Shown piece by piece: positions 34,645 to 47,895 of a stretch of 64,000 nucleotides of DNA (positions within the stretch are counted from its first letter, which is position 1; each line of letters begins with the position of its first letter). The notes under the pieces were generated by a model. That model was not told the DNA's origin. It searched no databases and saw only the letters and a list, made by a program, of their open reading frames with translations. The position numbers were made by a program, and so were the translations under genes. Source of the stretch: Hydractinia symbiolongicarpus (taxonomy: Eukaryota > Cnidaria > Hydrozoa > Anthoathecata > Hydractiniidae); the NCBI RefSeq assembly GCF_029227915.1, contig NC_079879.1:14448001-14512000 (forward strand), read 5' to 3'.

Positions 34645-36470
34645 AGTCTAATAAAGACCTCACACGTTAATCACGTGGTTTCACCTGTCTGCGCAGTTTA
34701 CCATTGGCCTAGTCCTTCCAGTCTCAATGCGCTACAACGTCCCAAGTCGTTTTCATTAGTGTCGTTGCCTTACAACACTCTTAACTACGTGCACAGTCGT
34801 ATAAAGGCTGTAATATGGCCTTTTGCAGTCTAATAAAGGCCTCACGCGTAAATCACGTGGTTCCATCTGCCTGTGCAGGTTACCAGTGGACTAGTTGTTC
34901 TAGTCTCAATGCGCTACAACGTCCCAAGTCGTTTACATTAGTGTCGTTGCCTTACAACACTCTTAACTACGTGCACAGTCCTATAAAGGCTGTAATATCG
35001 CCTTTTGCAGTCTAATAAAGGCCTCACACGTAAATCACGTGGTTCCATTTGCCTGTGCAGGTTACCATTGGACTATTCCTTACAGCCTCAATGCATTAGA
35101 GCGTCCCAAGTCGTTTTTATTAGCGCCGTTGCCTTACAACACTCCTAACTACGTGCACAGTCGTATAAAGGCTGTAATATGGCCTTTTGCAGTCTAATAA
35201 AGGCCTCACACGTAAATCACGTGGTTTCACCTGTCTGCGCAGCTTACCAATGCCCTAGTCCTTCCAGTCTCAATGCGCTACAACGTCCCAAGTCGTTTTC
35301 ATTAGTGTCGTTGCCTTACAACACTCTTAACTACGTGCACAGTCCTATAAAGGCTGTAATATGGCCTTTTGCATTCTAATAAAGGCTTCACACGCAAATC
35401 ACGTAGTTTCACCTGCCTGCGCAGGTTACCTTTGGACTAATCGTTCCAGTCTCAATGCGCTACAACGTCCCAAGATGTTCTCATTGGCGAAGTTGCCTTA
35501 GAACACTCTTAACTACGTGCACAGTCCTATAAAGGCTGTAATATCGCCTTTTGCAGTCTAATAAAGGTCTCACACGCAAATCACGTGGTTTCACCTGTCT
35601 GCGCAGTTTACCATTGGCCTAGTCCTTCCAGTCTCAATGCGCTACAACGTCCCAAGTCGTTTTCATTAGTGTCGTTGCCTTACAACACTCCTAACTACGT
35701 GCAGAGTCCTATAAAGGCTGTAATATGGCCTTTTGCAGTCTAATAAAGGCCTCACACCTAAATCACATGGTTTCCCCTGCCTGCGCAGGTTACCTTTGGA
35801 CTAGTCGTTCCAGTCTCAATGCGCTACAACGTCCCAAGTCGTTTTCATTTGCTCCGTTGCTTTACAACAATCTTAACTACGTGCACTGTCCTATAAAGGC
35901 TGTAATATGGCCTTTGGCAGTCTAATAAAGGCCTAACACGTAAATCACGTGGTTTCACCTGCCTGCGCAGGTTACCTTCGGACTAATCGTTCCAGTCTCA
36001 ATGCGCTACAACGTCCCAAGATGTTTTCACTGGCGAAGTTGCCTTAGAACACTCTTAACTACGTGCACAGTCCTATAAAGGCTGTAATATCGCCTTTTGC
36101 AGTCTAATAAAGGCCTCACACGTAAATCACGTGGTTCCATTTGCCTGTCCAGGTTACCATTGGACTATTTCTTACAGTCTCAATGCGCTACAGCGTCCCA
36201 AGTCGTTTTCATTAGTGTCGTTGCCTTACAACACTCCTAACTACGTGCAGAGTCCTATAAAGGCTGTAATATGGCCTTTTGCAGTCTAATAAAGGCCTCA
36301 CACGTAAATCACATGGTTTCACCTGCCTGCGCAGGTTACCTTTGGACTAGTCGTTCCAGTCTCACTGCGCTACAACGTCCCAAGTCGTTTTCATTAGCGC
36401 CGTTGCCCTACAACACTCTTAACTACGTTCACAGTCCTAAAAAGGCTGTAATATGGCCTTTTGTAGTCTA
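34645..36470 (+). repeat. Higher-order repeat C, copy 2 (10 monomers, 1,820 bp)
   Basis: Tandem copy of the preceding 1,820 bp, carrying the same private variants (for example CACACCTAAATCACATGG at about 33,937 and 35,757). One difference seen: TCTGCTCAGTTTACC at about 33,780 is TCTGCGCAGTTTACC at about 35,600. After about 36,470 the sequence returns to units like those at 31,739. Confidence 0.9.
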
Positions 36471-39400
36471 ATAAAGGCCTCACACGCAAATCACGTGGTT
36501 TCACCTGTCTGCGCAGTTTACCATTGGCCTAGTCCTTCCAATCTCAATGCGCTACAACGTCCTAAGTCGTTTTCATTCGTGTTTTTGCCTTACAACACTC
36601 TTAACTACGTGCACAGTCGTATAAAGGCTGTAATATGGCCTTTTGCAGTCTAATAAAGGCCTCATACGTAAATCACGTGGTTCCATTTGCCTGTGCAGGT
36701 TACCATTGTACTATTCCTTCCAGTCTCAATGCGCTTCAACGTCCCAAGTCGTTTTCATTATCGCCATTGCCTTACAACACTCTTAACTACGTGCACAGTC
36801 CTATAAAGGCTGTAATATGGCCTTTTGCAGTCTAATAAAGGCCTCACACGCAAATCACGTGGTTCCATCTGCCTGTGCAGGTTACCAGTGGACTAGTCGT
36901 TCCAGTCTCAATGCGCTACAACGTCCCAAGTCGTTTTCATTTGCTCCGTTGCTTTACAACAATCTTAACTGCGTGCACTGTCCTATAAAGGCTGTAATAT
37001 GGCCTTTGGCAGTCTAATAAAGGCTTCACACGTAAATCACGTGGTTCCACCTGTCTGCGCAGCTTACCATTGGCCTAGTCCTTCCAGTCTCAATACGCTA
37101 AAACGTCCCAAGTCGTTTTCATTAGTGTCGTTGCCTTACAACACTCTTAACTACGTGCACAGTCCTATAAAGGCTGTAATATGGTCTTTGCAGTCTAATA
37201 TAGGCTTCACACGTAAATCACGTGAGTTCACCTGCCTGCGCAGGTTACCTTTGGACTAATCGTTCCAGTCTCAATGTGCTACAACGTTCCAGGTCGTTTT
37301 CATTAGCGCCGTTGCCTTACAACACTTTTAACTACGTGCACAGTCCTATAAAGGCTGTAATATGGCCTTTTGCAGTCTAATAAAGGCTTCACACGCAAAT
37401 CACGTGGTTTCACCTGCCTGCGCAGGTTACCATTGGACTATTCCTTACAGTCTCAATGCGCTACAGCGTCTCAAGTCGTTTTCATTAGCGCCGTTGCCTT
37501 ACAACACTCCTAACTGCGTGCACAGTCGTATAAAGGCTGTAATATGGCCTTTTGCAGTCTAATAAAGGCCTCATACGTAAATCACGTGGTTCCATTTGCC
37601 TGTGCAGGTTACCATTGGACTATTCCTTCCAGTCTCAATGCGCTTCAACGTCCCAAGTCGTTTTCATTATCGCCGTTGCCTTACAACACTCTTAACTACG
37701 TTCACAGTCCTATAAAGGCTGTAATATTGCCTTTTGCAGTCTAATAAAGGCCTCACACGCAAATCACGTGGTTCCACCTGTCTGCGCAGCTTACCATTGG
37801 CCTAGTCCTTCCAGTCTCAATGCGCTAAAACGTCCCAAGTCGTTTTCATTAGTGTCGTTGCCTTACAACACTCTTAACTACGTGCACAGTCCTATAAAGG
37901 CTGTAATATGGTCTTTGCAGTCTAATATAGGCTTCACACGTAAATCACGTGAGTTCACCTGCCTGCGCAGGTTACCTTTGGACTAATCGTTCCAGTCTCA
38001 ATGTGCTACAACGTTCCAGGTCGTTTTCATTAGCGCCGTTGCCTTACAACACTTTTAACTACGTGCACAGTCCTATAAAGGCTGTAATATGGCCTTTTGC
38101 AGTCTAATAAAGGCTTCACACGCAAATCACGTGGTTTCACCTGCCTGCCCAGGTTACCTTTGGACTAATCGTTCCAGTCTCAATGCGCTACAACGTCCCA
38201 AGATGTTTTCATTGGCGAAGTTGCCTTAGAACACTCTTAACTACGTGCACAGTCCTATAAAGGCTGTAATATCGCCTTTTGCAGTCTAATAAAGGCCTCA
38301 CACGTAAATCACGTGGTTCCATTTGCCTGTGCAGGTTACCATTGGACTATTCCTTACAGTCTCAATGCATTAGAGCGTCCCAAGTCGTTTTCATTAGCGC
38401 CGTTGCCTTACAACACTCCTAACTACGTGCACAGTCGTTTAAAGGCTGTAATATGGCCTTTTGCAGTCTAATAAAGGCCTCATACGTAAATCACGTGGTT
38501 CCATTTGCCTGTGCAGGTTACCATTGTACTATTCCTTCCAGTCTCAATGTGCTACAACGTCCCAGGTCGTTTTCATTAGCGCCGTTGCCTTACAACACTT
38601 TTAACTACGTGCACAGTCCTATAAAGGCTGTAATATGGCCTTTTGCAGTCTAATAAAGGCTTCACACGCAAATCACGTAGTTTCACCTGCCTGCGCAGGT
38701 TACCTTTGCACTAATCGTTCCAGTCTCAATGCGCTACAACGTCCCAAGATGTTTTCATTGGCGAAGTTGCCTTAGAACACTCTTAACTACGTGCACAGTC
38801 CTATAAAGGCTGTAATATCGCCTTTTGTAGTCTAATAAAGGCCTCACACGTAAATCACGTGGTTCCATTTGCCTGTGCAGGTTACCATTGGACTATTCCT
38901 TACAGTCTCAATGCATTAGAGCGTCCCAAGTCGTTTTCATTAGCGCAGTTGCCTTACAACACTCCTAACTACGTGCACAGTCGTATAAAGGCTGTAATAT
39001 GGCCTTTTGCAGTCTAATAAAGGCCTCATACGTAAATCACGTGGTTCCATTTGCCTGTGCAGGTTACCATTGTACTATTCCTTCCAGTCTTAATGCACTT
39101 CAACGTCCCAAGTCGTTTTCATTATCGCCGTTGCCTTACAACACTCTTAACTACGTGCACAGTCCTATAAAGGCTGTAATATGGCCTTTTGCAGTCTAAT
39201 AAAGGCCTCATACGTAAATCACGTGGTTCCATTTGCCTGTGCAGGTTACCATTGTACTATTCCTTCCAGTCTCAATGCGCTTCAACGTCCCAAGTCGTTT
39301 TCATTAGTGTCGTTGCCTTACAACACTCCTAACTACGTGCAGAGTCCTATAAAGGCTGTAATATGGCCTTTTGCAGTCTAATAAAGGCCTCACACGCAAA

Positions 39401-42400
39401 TCACGTGGTTTCACCTGTCTGCGCAGCTTACCAATGCCCTAGTCCTTCCAGTCTCAATGCGCTACAACGTCCCAAGTCGTTTTCATTAGTGTCGTTGCCT
39501 TACAACACTCTTAACTACGTGCACAGTCCTATAAAGGCTGTAATATGGTCTTTGCAGTCTAATATAGGCTTCACACGTAAATCACGTGAGTTCACATGCC
39601 TGCGCAGGTTACCTTTGGACTAATCGTTCCAGTCTCAATGCGCTTTAACGTTCCAAGTCGTTTTCATTATCGCCGTTGCCTTACAACACTCTTAATTACG
39701 TGTACAGTCCTATAAAGGCTGTAATATGGCCTTTTGCAGTCTAATAAAGGCCTCACACGCAAATCACGTGGTTTCACCTGTCTGCGCAGTTTACCATTGG
39801 CCTAGTCCTTCCAGTCTCAATGCGCTACAACGTCCCAAGTCGTTTTCATTAGTGTCGTTGCCTTACAACACTCCTATCTACGTGCAGAGTCCTATAAAGG
39901 CTGTAATATGGCCTTTTGCAGTCTAATAAAGGCCTCACACGTAAATCACATGGTTTCACCTGCCTGCGCAGGTTACCTTTGGACTAGTCGTTCCAGTCTT
40001 AATGCGCTTCAACGTCCCAAGTCGTTTTCATTATCGCCGTTGCTTTACAACAATCTTAACTACGTGCACTGTCCTATAAAGGCTGTAATATGGCCTTTGG
40101 CAGTCTAATAAAGGCCTAACACGTAAATCACGTGGTTTCACCTGCCTGCGCAGGTTACCTTCGGACTAATCGTTCCAGTCTCAATGCGCTACAACGTCCC
40201 AAGATGTTTTCACTGGCGAAATTGCCTTAGAACACTCTTAACTACGTGCACAGTCCTATAAAGGCTGTAATATCGTCTTTTGCAGTCTAATAAAGGCCTC
40301 ACACGTAAATCACGTGGTTCCATTTGCCTGTGCAGGTTACCATTGGACTATTCCTTACAGTCTCAATGCGCTACAGCGTCCCAAGTCGTTTTCATTAGCG
40401 CCGTTGCTTTACAACAATCTTAACTGCGTGCACTGTCCTATAAAGGCTGTAATATGGCCTTTGGCAGTCTAATAAAGGCTTCACACGTAAATCACGTGGT
40501 TTCACATGCCTGCGCAGGTTACCTTTGCACTAATCGTTCCAGTCTCAATGCGCTACAACGTCCCAAGATGTTTTCATTGGCGAAGTTGCCTGAGAACACT
40601 CTTAACTACGTGCAGAGTCCTATAAAGGCTGTAATATGGCCTTTTGCAGTCTAATAAATGCCTCACACGTAAATCACGTGGTTCCATTTGCCTGCGCAAG
40701 TTACCATTGGCCTAGTCCTTCAAGTCTCAATGTGCTACAACGTCCCAGGTCGTTTTCATTAGCGCCGTTGCCTTACAACACTTTTAACTACGTGCACAGT
40801 CCTATAAAGGCTGTAATATCGCCTTTTGCAGTCTAATAAAGGCTTCACACGCAAATCACGTGGTTTCTCCTGCCTGCGCAGGTTACCATTGGACTATTCC
40901 TTACAGTCTCAATGCACTACAGCGTCTCAAGTCGTTTTCATTAGCGCCGTTGCCTTACAACACTCCTAACTGCGTGCACAGTCGTATAAAGGCAGTAATA
41001 TGGCCTTTTGCAGTCTAATAAAGGCCTCATACGTAAATCACGTGGTTCCATTTGCCTGTGCAGGTTACCATTGGACTATTCCTTCCAGTCTCAATGCGCT
41101 TCAACGTCCCAAGTCGTTTTCATTAGTGTTGTTGCCTTACAACACTCTTAACTACGTGCACAGTCCTATAAAGGCTGTAATATGGTCTTTGCAGTCTAAT
41201 ATAGGCTTCACACGTAAATCACGTGAGTTCACCTGTCTGCGCAGGTTACCTTTGGACTAATTGTTCCAGTCTCAATGTGCTACAACGTCCCCAGGTCGTT
41301 TTCATTAGCGCCGTTGCCTTACAACACTTTTAACTACGTGCACAGTCCTATAAAGGCTGTAATATGGCCTTTTGCAGTCTAATAAAGGCTTCACACGCAA
41401 ATCACGTGGTTTCACCTGCCTGCGCAGGTTACCTTTGGACTAATCGTTCCAGTCTCAATGCGCTACAACGTCCCAAGATGTTTTCATTGGCGAAGTTGCC
41501 TTAGAACACTCTTAACTACGTGCACAGTCCTATAAAGGCTGTAATATCGCCTTTTGCAGTCTAATAAAGGCCTCACACGTAAATCACGTGGTTCCATTTG
41601 CCTGTGCAGGTTACCATTGGACTATTCCTTACAGTCTTAATGCATTAGAGCGTCCCAAGTCGTTTTCATTAGCGCCGTTGCCTTACAACACTCCTAACTA
41701 CGTGCACAGTCGTATAAAGGCAGTAATATGGCCTTTTGCAGTCTAATAAAGGCCTCATACGTAAATCACGTGGTTCCATTTGCCTGTGCAGGTTACCATT
41801 GTACTATTCCTTCCAGTCTCAATGTTTCACAACGTCCCAGGTCGTTTTCATTAGCGCCGTTGCCTTACAACACTTTTAACTACGTGCACAGTCCTATAAA
41901 GGCTGTAATATGGCCTTTTGCAGTCTAATAAAGGCCTCATACGTAAATCACGTGGTTCCATTTGCCTGTGCAGGTTACCATTGTACTATTCCTTCCAGTC
42001 TCAATGCGCTTCAACGTCCCAAGTCGTTTTCATTATCGCCGTTGCCTTACAACACTCTTAACTACGTGCACAGTCCTATAAAGGCTGTAATATGGCCTTT
42101 TGCAGTCTAATAAAGGCCTCATACGTAAATCACGTGGTTCCATTTGCCTGTGCAGGTCACCATTGTACTATTCCTTCCAGTCTCAATGCGCTTCAACGTC
42201 CCAAGTCGTTTTCATTAGTGTCGTTGCCTTACAACACTCCTAACTACGTGCAGAGTCCTATAAAGGCTGTAATATGGCCTTTTGCAGTCTAATAAAGGCC
42301 TCACACGTAAATCACATGGTTTCACCTGCCTGCGCAGGTTACCTTTGGACTAATCGTTCCATTCTTAATGCGCTACAACGTCCCAAGTTGTTTTCATTGG

Positions 42401-43304
42401 CGAAGTTGCCTTAGAACTCTCTTAACTATGTGCACAGTCCTATAAAGGCTGTAATATGGCCTTTTGCACTCTAATAAAGGCCTCACACGTAAATCACGTG
42501 GTTCCATCTGCCTGTGCAGGTTAATAGTGGACTAGTCGTTCCAGTCTCAATGCGCTACAAAATCCCAAGTCGTTTTCATTTGCTCCGTTGCTTTACAACA
42601 ATCTTAACTACGTGCACTGTCCTATAAAGGCTGTAATATGGCCTTTGGCAGTCTAATAAAGGCCAAACACGTAAATCACGTGGTTTCACCTGCCTGCGCA
42701 GGTTACCTTCGGACTAATCGTTCCAGTCTCAATGCGCTACAACGTCCCAAGATGTTTTCACTGGCGAAGTTGCCTTAGAACACTCTTAACTACGTGCACA
42801 GTCCTATAAAGGCTGTAATATCGCCTTTTGCAGTCTAATAAAGACCTCACACGTAAATCACGTAGTTCCATTTGCCTGTCCAGGTTACCATTGGACTATT
42901 CCTTACAGTCTCAATGCGCAACAGCGTCCCAAGTCATTTTCATTAGCGCCGTTGCCCTACAACACTCTTAACTACGTGCACAGTCGTATAAAGGCTGTAA
43001 TATGGCCTTTTGCAGTCTAATAAAGGCCTCATACGTAAATCACGTGGTTCCATTTGCCTGTGCAGGTTACCATTGTACTATTCCTTCCAGTCTCAATGCG
43101 CTTCAACGTCCCAAGTCATTTTCATTATCGCCATTGCCTTACAACACTCTTAACTACGTGCACAGTCCTATAAAGGCTGTAATATGGCCTTTTGCAGTCT
43201 AATAAAGGCCTCACACGCAAATCACGTGGTTTCACCTGTCTGCGCAGTTTACCATTGGCCTAGTCCTTCCAGTCTCAATGCGCTACAACGTCCCAAGTCG
43301 TTTT

Positions 43305-44968
43305 CATTAGTGTCGTTGCCTTACAACACTCCTAACTACGTGCAGAGTCCTATAAAGGCTGTAATATGGCCTTTTGCAGTCTAATAAAGGCCTCAGACGT
43401 AAATCACGTGGTTCCATCTGCCAGTGCAGGTTACCAGTGGACTAGTCGTTCCAGTCTCAATGCGCTACAACGTCCCAAGTCGTTTTCATTAGTGTCGTTG
43501 CCTTACAACACTCCTAACTACGTGCAGAGTCCTATAAAGGCTGTAATATGGCCTTTTGTAGTCTAATAAAGGCCTCACACGTAAATCACATGGTTTCACC
43601 TGCCTGCGCAGGTTACCTTTGGACTAATCGTTCCATTCTTAATGCGCTACAACGTCCCAAGTTGTTTTCATTGGCGAAGTTGCCTTAGAACTCTCTTAAC
43701 TATATGCACAGTCCTATAAAGGCTGTAATATGGCCTTTTGCACTCTAATAAAGGCCTCACACGTAAATCACGTGGTTCCATCTGCCTGTGCAGGTTACCA
43801 GTGGACTAGTCGTTCCAGTCTCAATGCGCTACAAAATCCCAAGTCGTTTTCATTTGCTCCGTTGCTTTACAACAATCTTAACTACGTGCACTGTCCTATA
43901 AAGGCTGTAATATGGCCTTTGGCAGTCTAATAAAGGCCTAACACGTAAATCACGTGGTTTCACCTGCCTGCGCAGGTTACCTTCGGACTAATCGTTCCAG
44001 TCTCAATGCGCTACAACGTCCCAAGATGTTTTCACTGGCGAAGTTGCCTTAGAACACTCTTAACTACGTGCACAGTCCTATAAAGGCTGTAATATCGCCT
44101 TTTACAGTCTAATAAAGACCTCACACGTAAATCACGTGGTTCCATTTGCCTGTCCAGGTTACCATTGGACTATTCCTTACAGTCTCAATGCGCAACAGCG
44201 TCCCAAGTCGTTTTCATTAGTGTCGTTGCCTTACAACACTCCTAACTACGTGCAGAGTCCTATAAAGGCTGTAATATGGCCTTTTGCAGTCTAATAAAGG
44301 CCTCAGACGTAAATCACGTGGTTCCATCTGCCAGTGCAGGTTACCAGTGGACTAGTCGTTCCAGTCTCAATGCGCTACAACGTCCCAAGTCGTTTTCATT
44401 AGTGTCGTTGCCTTACAACACTCCTAACTACGTGCAGAGTCCTATAAAGGCTGTAATATGGCCTTTTGCAGTCTAATAAAGGCCTCACACGTAAATCACA
44501 TGGTTTCACCTGCCTGCGCAGGTTACCTTTGGACTAATCGTTCCATTCTTAATGCGCTACAACGTCCCAAGTTGTTTTCATTGGCGAAGTTGCCTTAGAA
44601 CTCTCTTAACTATGTGCACAGTCCTATAAAGGCTGTAATATGGCCTTTTGCACTCTAATAAAGGCCTCACACGTAAATCACGTGGTTCCATCTGCCTGTG
44701 CAGGTTACCAGTGGACTAGTCGTTCCAGTCTCAATGCGCTACAAAATCCCAAGTCGTTTTCATTTGCTCCGTTGCTTTACAACAATCTTAACTACGTGCA
44801 CTGTCCTATAAAGGCTGTAATATGGCCTTTGGCAGTCTAATAAAGGCCTAACACGTAAATCACGTGGTTTCACCTGCCTGCGCAGGTTACCTTCGGACTA
44901 ATCGTTCCAGTCTCAATGCGCTACAACGTCCCAAGATGTTTTCACTGGCGAAGTTGCCTTAGAACACT
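43305..44968 (+). repeat. Tandem 5-monomer repeat (910-bp period), second copy partial
   Basis: 43,305-44,214 is repeated from 44,215 to about 44,968. Shared private variants include CCTCAGACGTAAATC, TCTGCCAGTGCAGG, TTTTGCACTCTAATAAAGG and CTACAAAATCCCAAG. The match ends where AGAACACTCTTAAC (about 44,052) corresponds to AGAACACTCCTAAC (about 44,962). Confidence 0.85.
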
Positions 44969-46075
44969 CCTAACTACGTGCAGAGTCCTATAAAGGCTGT
45001 AATATCGCCTTTTGCAGTCTAATAAAGGCCTCACACGTAAATCACGTGGTTCCATTTGTCTGTGCAGGTTACCATTGGACTATTCCTTACAGTCTCAATG
45101 CGCAACAGCGTCCCAAGTCGTTTTCATTAGCGCTGTTGCCCTACAACACTCTTAACTACGTGCGCAGTCGTATAAAGGCTGTAATATGGCCTTTTGCAGT
45201 CTAATAAAGGCCTCATACGTAAATCACGTGGTTCCATTTGCCTGTGCAGGTTACCATTGTACTATTCCTTCCAGTCTCAATGCGCTTCAACGTCCCAAGT
45301 CGTTTTCATTATCGCCATTGCCTTACAACACTCTTAACTACGTGCACAGTCCTATAAAGGCTGTAATATGGCCTTTTGCAGTCTAATAAAGGCCTCACAC
45401 GCAAATCACGTGGTTTCACCTGTCTGCGCAGTTTACCATTGGCCTAGTCCTTCCAGTCTCAATGCGCTACAACGTCCCAAGTCGTTTTCATTAGTGTCGT
45501 TGCCTTACAACACTCCTAACTACGTGCAGAGTCCTATAAAGGCTGTAATATGGCATTTTGCAGTCTAATAAAGGCCTCACACGTAAATCACGTGGTTCCA
45601 TCTGCCAGTGCAGGTTACCAGTGGATTAGTCGTTCCAGTCTCAATGCGCTACAACGTCCCAAGTCGTTTTCATTAGTGTCGTTGCCTTACAACACTCCTA
45701 ACTACGTGCAGAGTCCTATAAAGGCTGTAATATGGCCTTTTGCAGTCTAATAAAGGCCTCACACGTAAATCACATGGTTTCACCTGCCTGCGCAGGTTAC
45801 CTTTGGACTAATCGTTCCATTCTTAATGCGCTACAACGTCCCAAGATGTTTTCACTGGCAAAGTTGCCTTAGAACACTCTTAACTACGTGCACAGTCCTA
45901 TAAAGGCTGTAATATCGCCTTTTGCAGTCTAATAAAGACCTCACACGTAAATCACGTGGTTCCATTTGCCTGTCCAGGTTACCATTGGACTATTCCTTAC
46001 AGTCTCAATGCGCTACAGCGTCCCAAGACGTTTTCATTAGCGCCGTTGCCTTACAACACTTTTAACTACGTGCAC

Positions 46076-47895
46076 AGTCCTATAAAGGCTGTAATATCGC
46101 CTTTTGCAGTCTAATAAAGGGTTCACACGCAAATCACGTGGTTTCACCTGCCTGCGCAGGTTACCATTGGACTCTTCCTTACAGTCTCAATGCGCTACAG
46201 CGTCTCAAATCGTTTTCATTAGCGCCGTTGCCTTACAACACTCCTAACTGCGTGCACAGTCGTATAAAGGCTGTAATATGGCCTTTTGCAGTCTAATAAA
46301 GGCCTCATACGTAAATCACGTGGTTCCATTTGCCTGTGCAGGTTACCATTGGACTATTCCTTCCAGTCTCAATGCGCTTCAACGTCCCAAGTCGTTTTCA
46401 TTATCGCCGTTGCCTAACAACACTCTTAACTACGTTCACAGTCCTATAAAGGCTGTAATATGGCCTTTTGCAGTCTAATAAAGGCTTCACACGCAAATCA
46501 CGTGGTTTCACCTGCCTGCGCAGGTTACCTTTGGACTAATCGTTCCAGTCTCAATGCGCTACAACGTCCCAAGATGTTTTCATTGGCGAAGTTGCCTTAG
46601 AACACTCTTAACTACGTGCACAGTCCTATAAAGGCTGTAATATCGCCTTTTGCAGTCTAATAAAGGCCTCACACGTAAATCACGTGGTTCCATTTGCCTG
46701 TGCAGGTTTTCATTGGACTATTGCTTACAGTCTCAATGCATTAGAGCGTCCCAAGTCGTTTTCATTAGCGCCGTTGCCTTACAACACTCCTAACTACGTG
46801 CACAGTCGTATAAAGGCTGTAATATGGCCTTTTGCAGTCTAATAAAGGCGTCATACGTAAATCACGTGGTTCCATTTGCCTGTGCAGGTTACCATTGTAC
46901 TATTCCTTCCAGTCTCAATGCGCTTCAACGTCCCAAGTTGTTTTCATTATCGCCGTTGCCTTACAACACTCTTAACTACGTGCACAGTCCTATAAAGGCT
47001 GTAATATCGCCTTTTGCAGTCTAATAAAGGGTTCACACGCAAATCACGTGGTTTCACCTGCCTGCGCAGGTTACCATTGGACTCTTCCTTACAGTCTCAA
47101 TGCGCTACAGCGTCTCAAATCGTTTTCATTAGCGCCGTTGCCTTACAACACTCCTAACTACGTGCACAGTCGTATAAAGGCTGTAATATGGCCTTTTGCA
47201 GTCTAATAAAGGCCTCATACGTAAATCACGTGGTTCCATTTGCCTGTGCAGGTTACCATTGGACTATTCCTTCCAGTCTCAATGCGCTTCAACGTCCCAA
47301 GTCGTTTTCATTATCGCCGTTGCCTAACAACACTCTTAACTACGTTCACAGTCCTATAAAGGCTGTAATATGGCCTTTTGCAGTCTAATAAAGGCTTCAC
47401 ACGCAAATCACGTGGTTTCACCTGCCTGCGCAGGTTACCTTTGGACTAATCGTTCCAGTCTCAATGCGCTACAACGTCCCAAGATGTTTTCATTGGCGAA
47501 GTTGCCTTAGAACACTCTTAACTACGTGCACAGTCCTATAAAGGCTGTAATATCGCCTTTTGCAGTCTAATAAAGGCCTCACACGTAAATCACGTGGTTC
47601 CATTTGCCTGTGCAGGTTTTCATTGGACTATTCCTTACAGTCTCAATGCATTAGAGCGTCCCAAGTCGTTTTCATTAGCGCCGTTGCCTTACAACACTCC
47701 TAACTACGTGCACAGTCGTATAAAGGCTGTAATATGGCCTTTTGCAGTCTAATAAAGGCGTCATACGTAAATCACGTGGTTCCATTTGCCTGTGCAGGTT
47801 ACCATTGTACTATTCCTTCCAGTCTCAATGCGCTTCAACGTCCCAAGTTGTTTTCATTATCGCCGTTGCCTTACAACACTCTTAACTACGTGCAC
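46076..47895 (+). repeat. Tandem 5-monomer repeat (910-bp period), two full copies
   Basis: Copies begin at about 46,076 and 46,986. Both carry AAAGGGTTCACACGC, GTCTCAAATCG, GTTGCCTAACAACAC, GCAGGTTTTCATTGG and AAAGGCGTCATACG. They differ at AACTGCGTGC/AACTACGTGC (about 46,248/47,158) and TTGCTTACAG/TTCCTTACAG (about 46,722/47,632). Confidence 0.9.
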
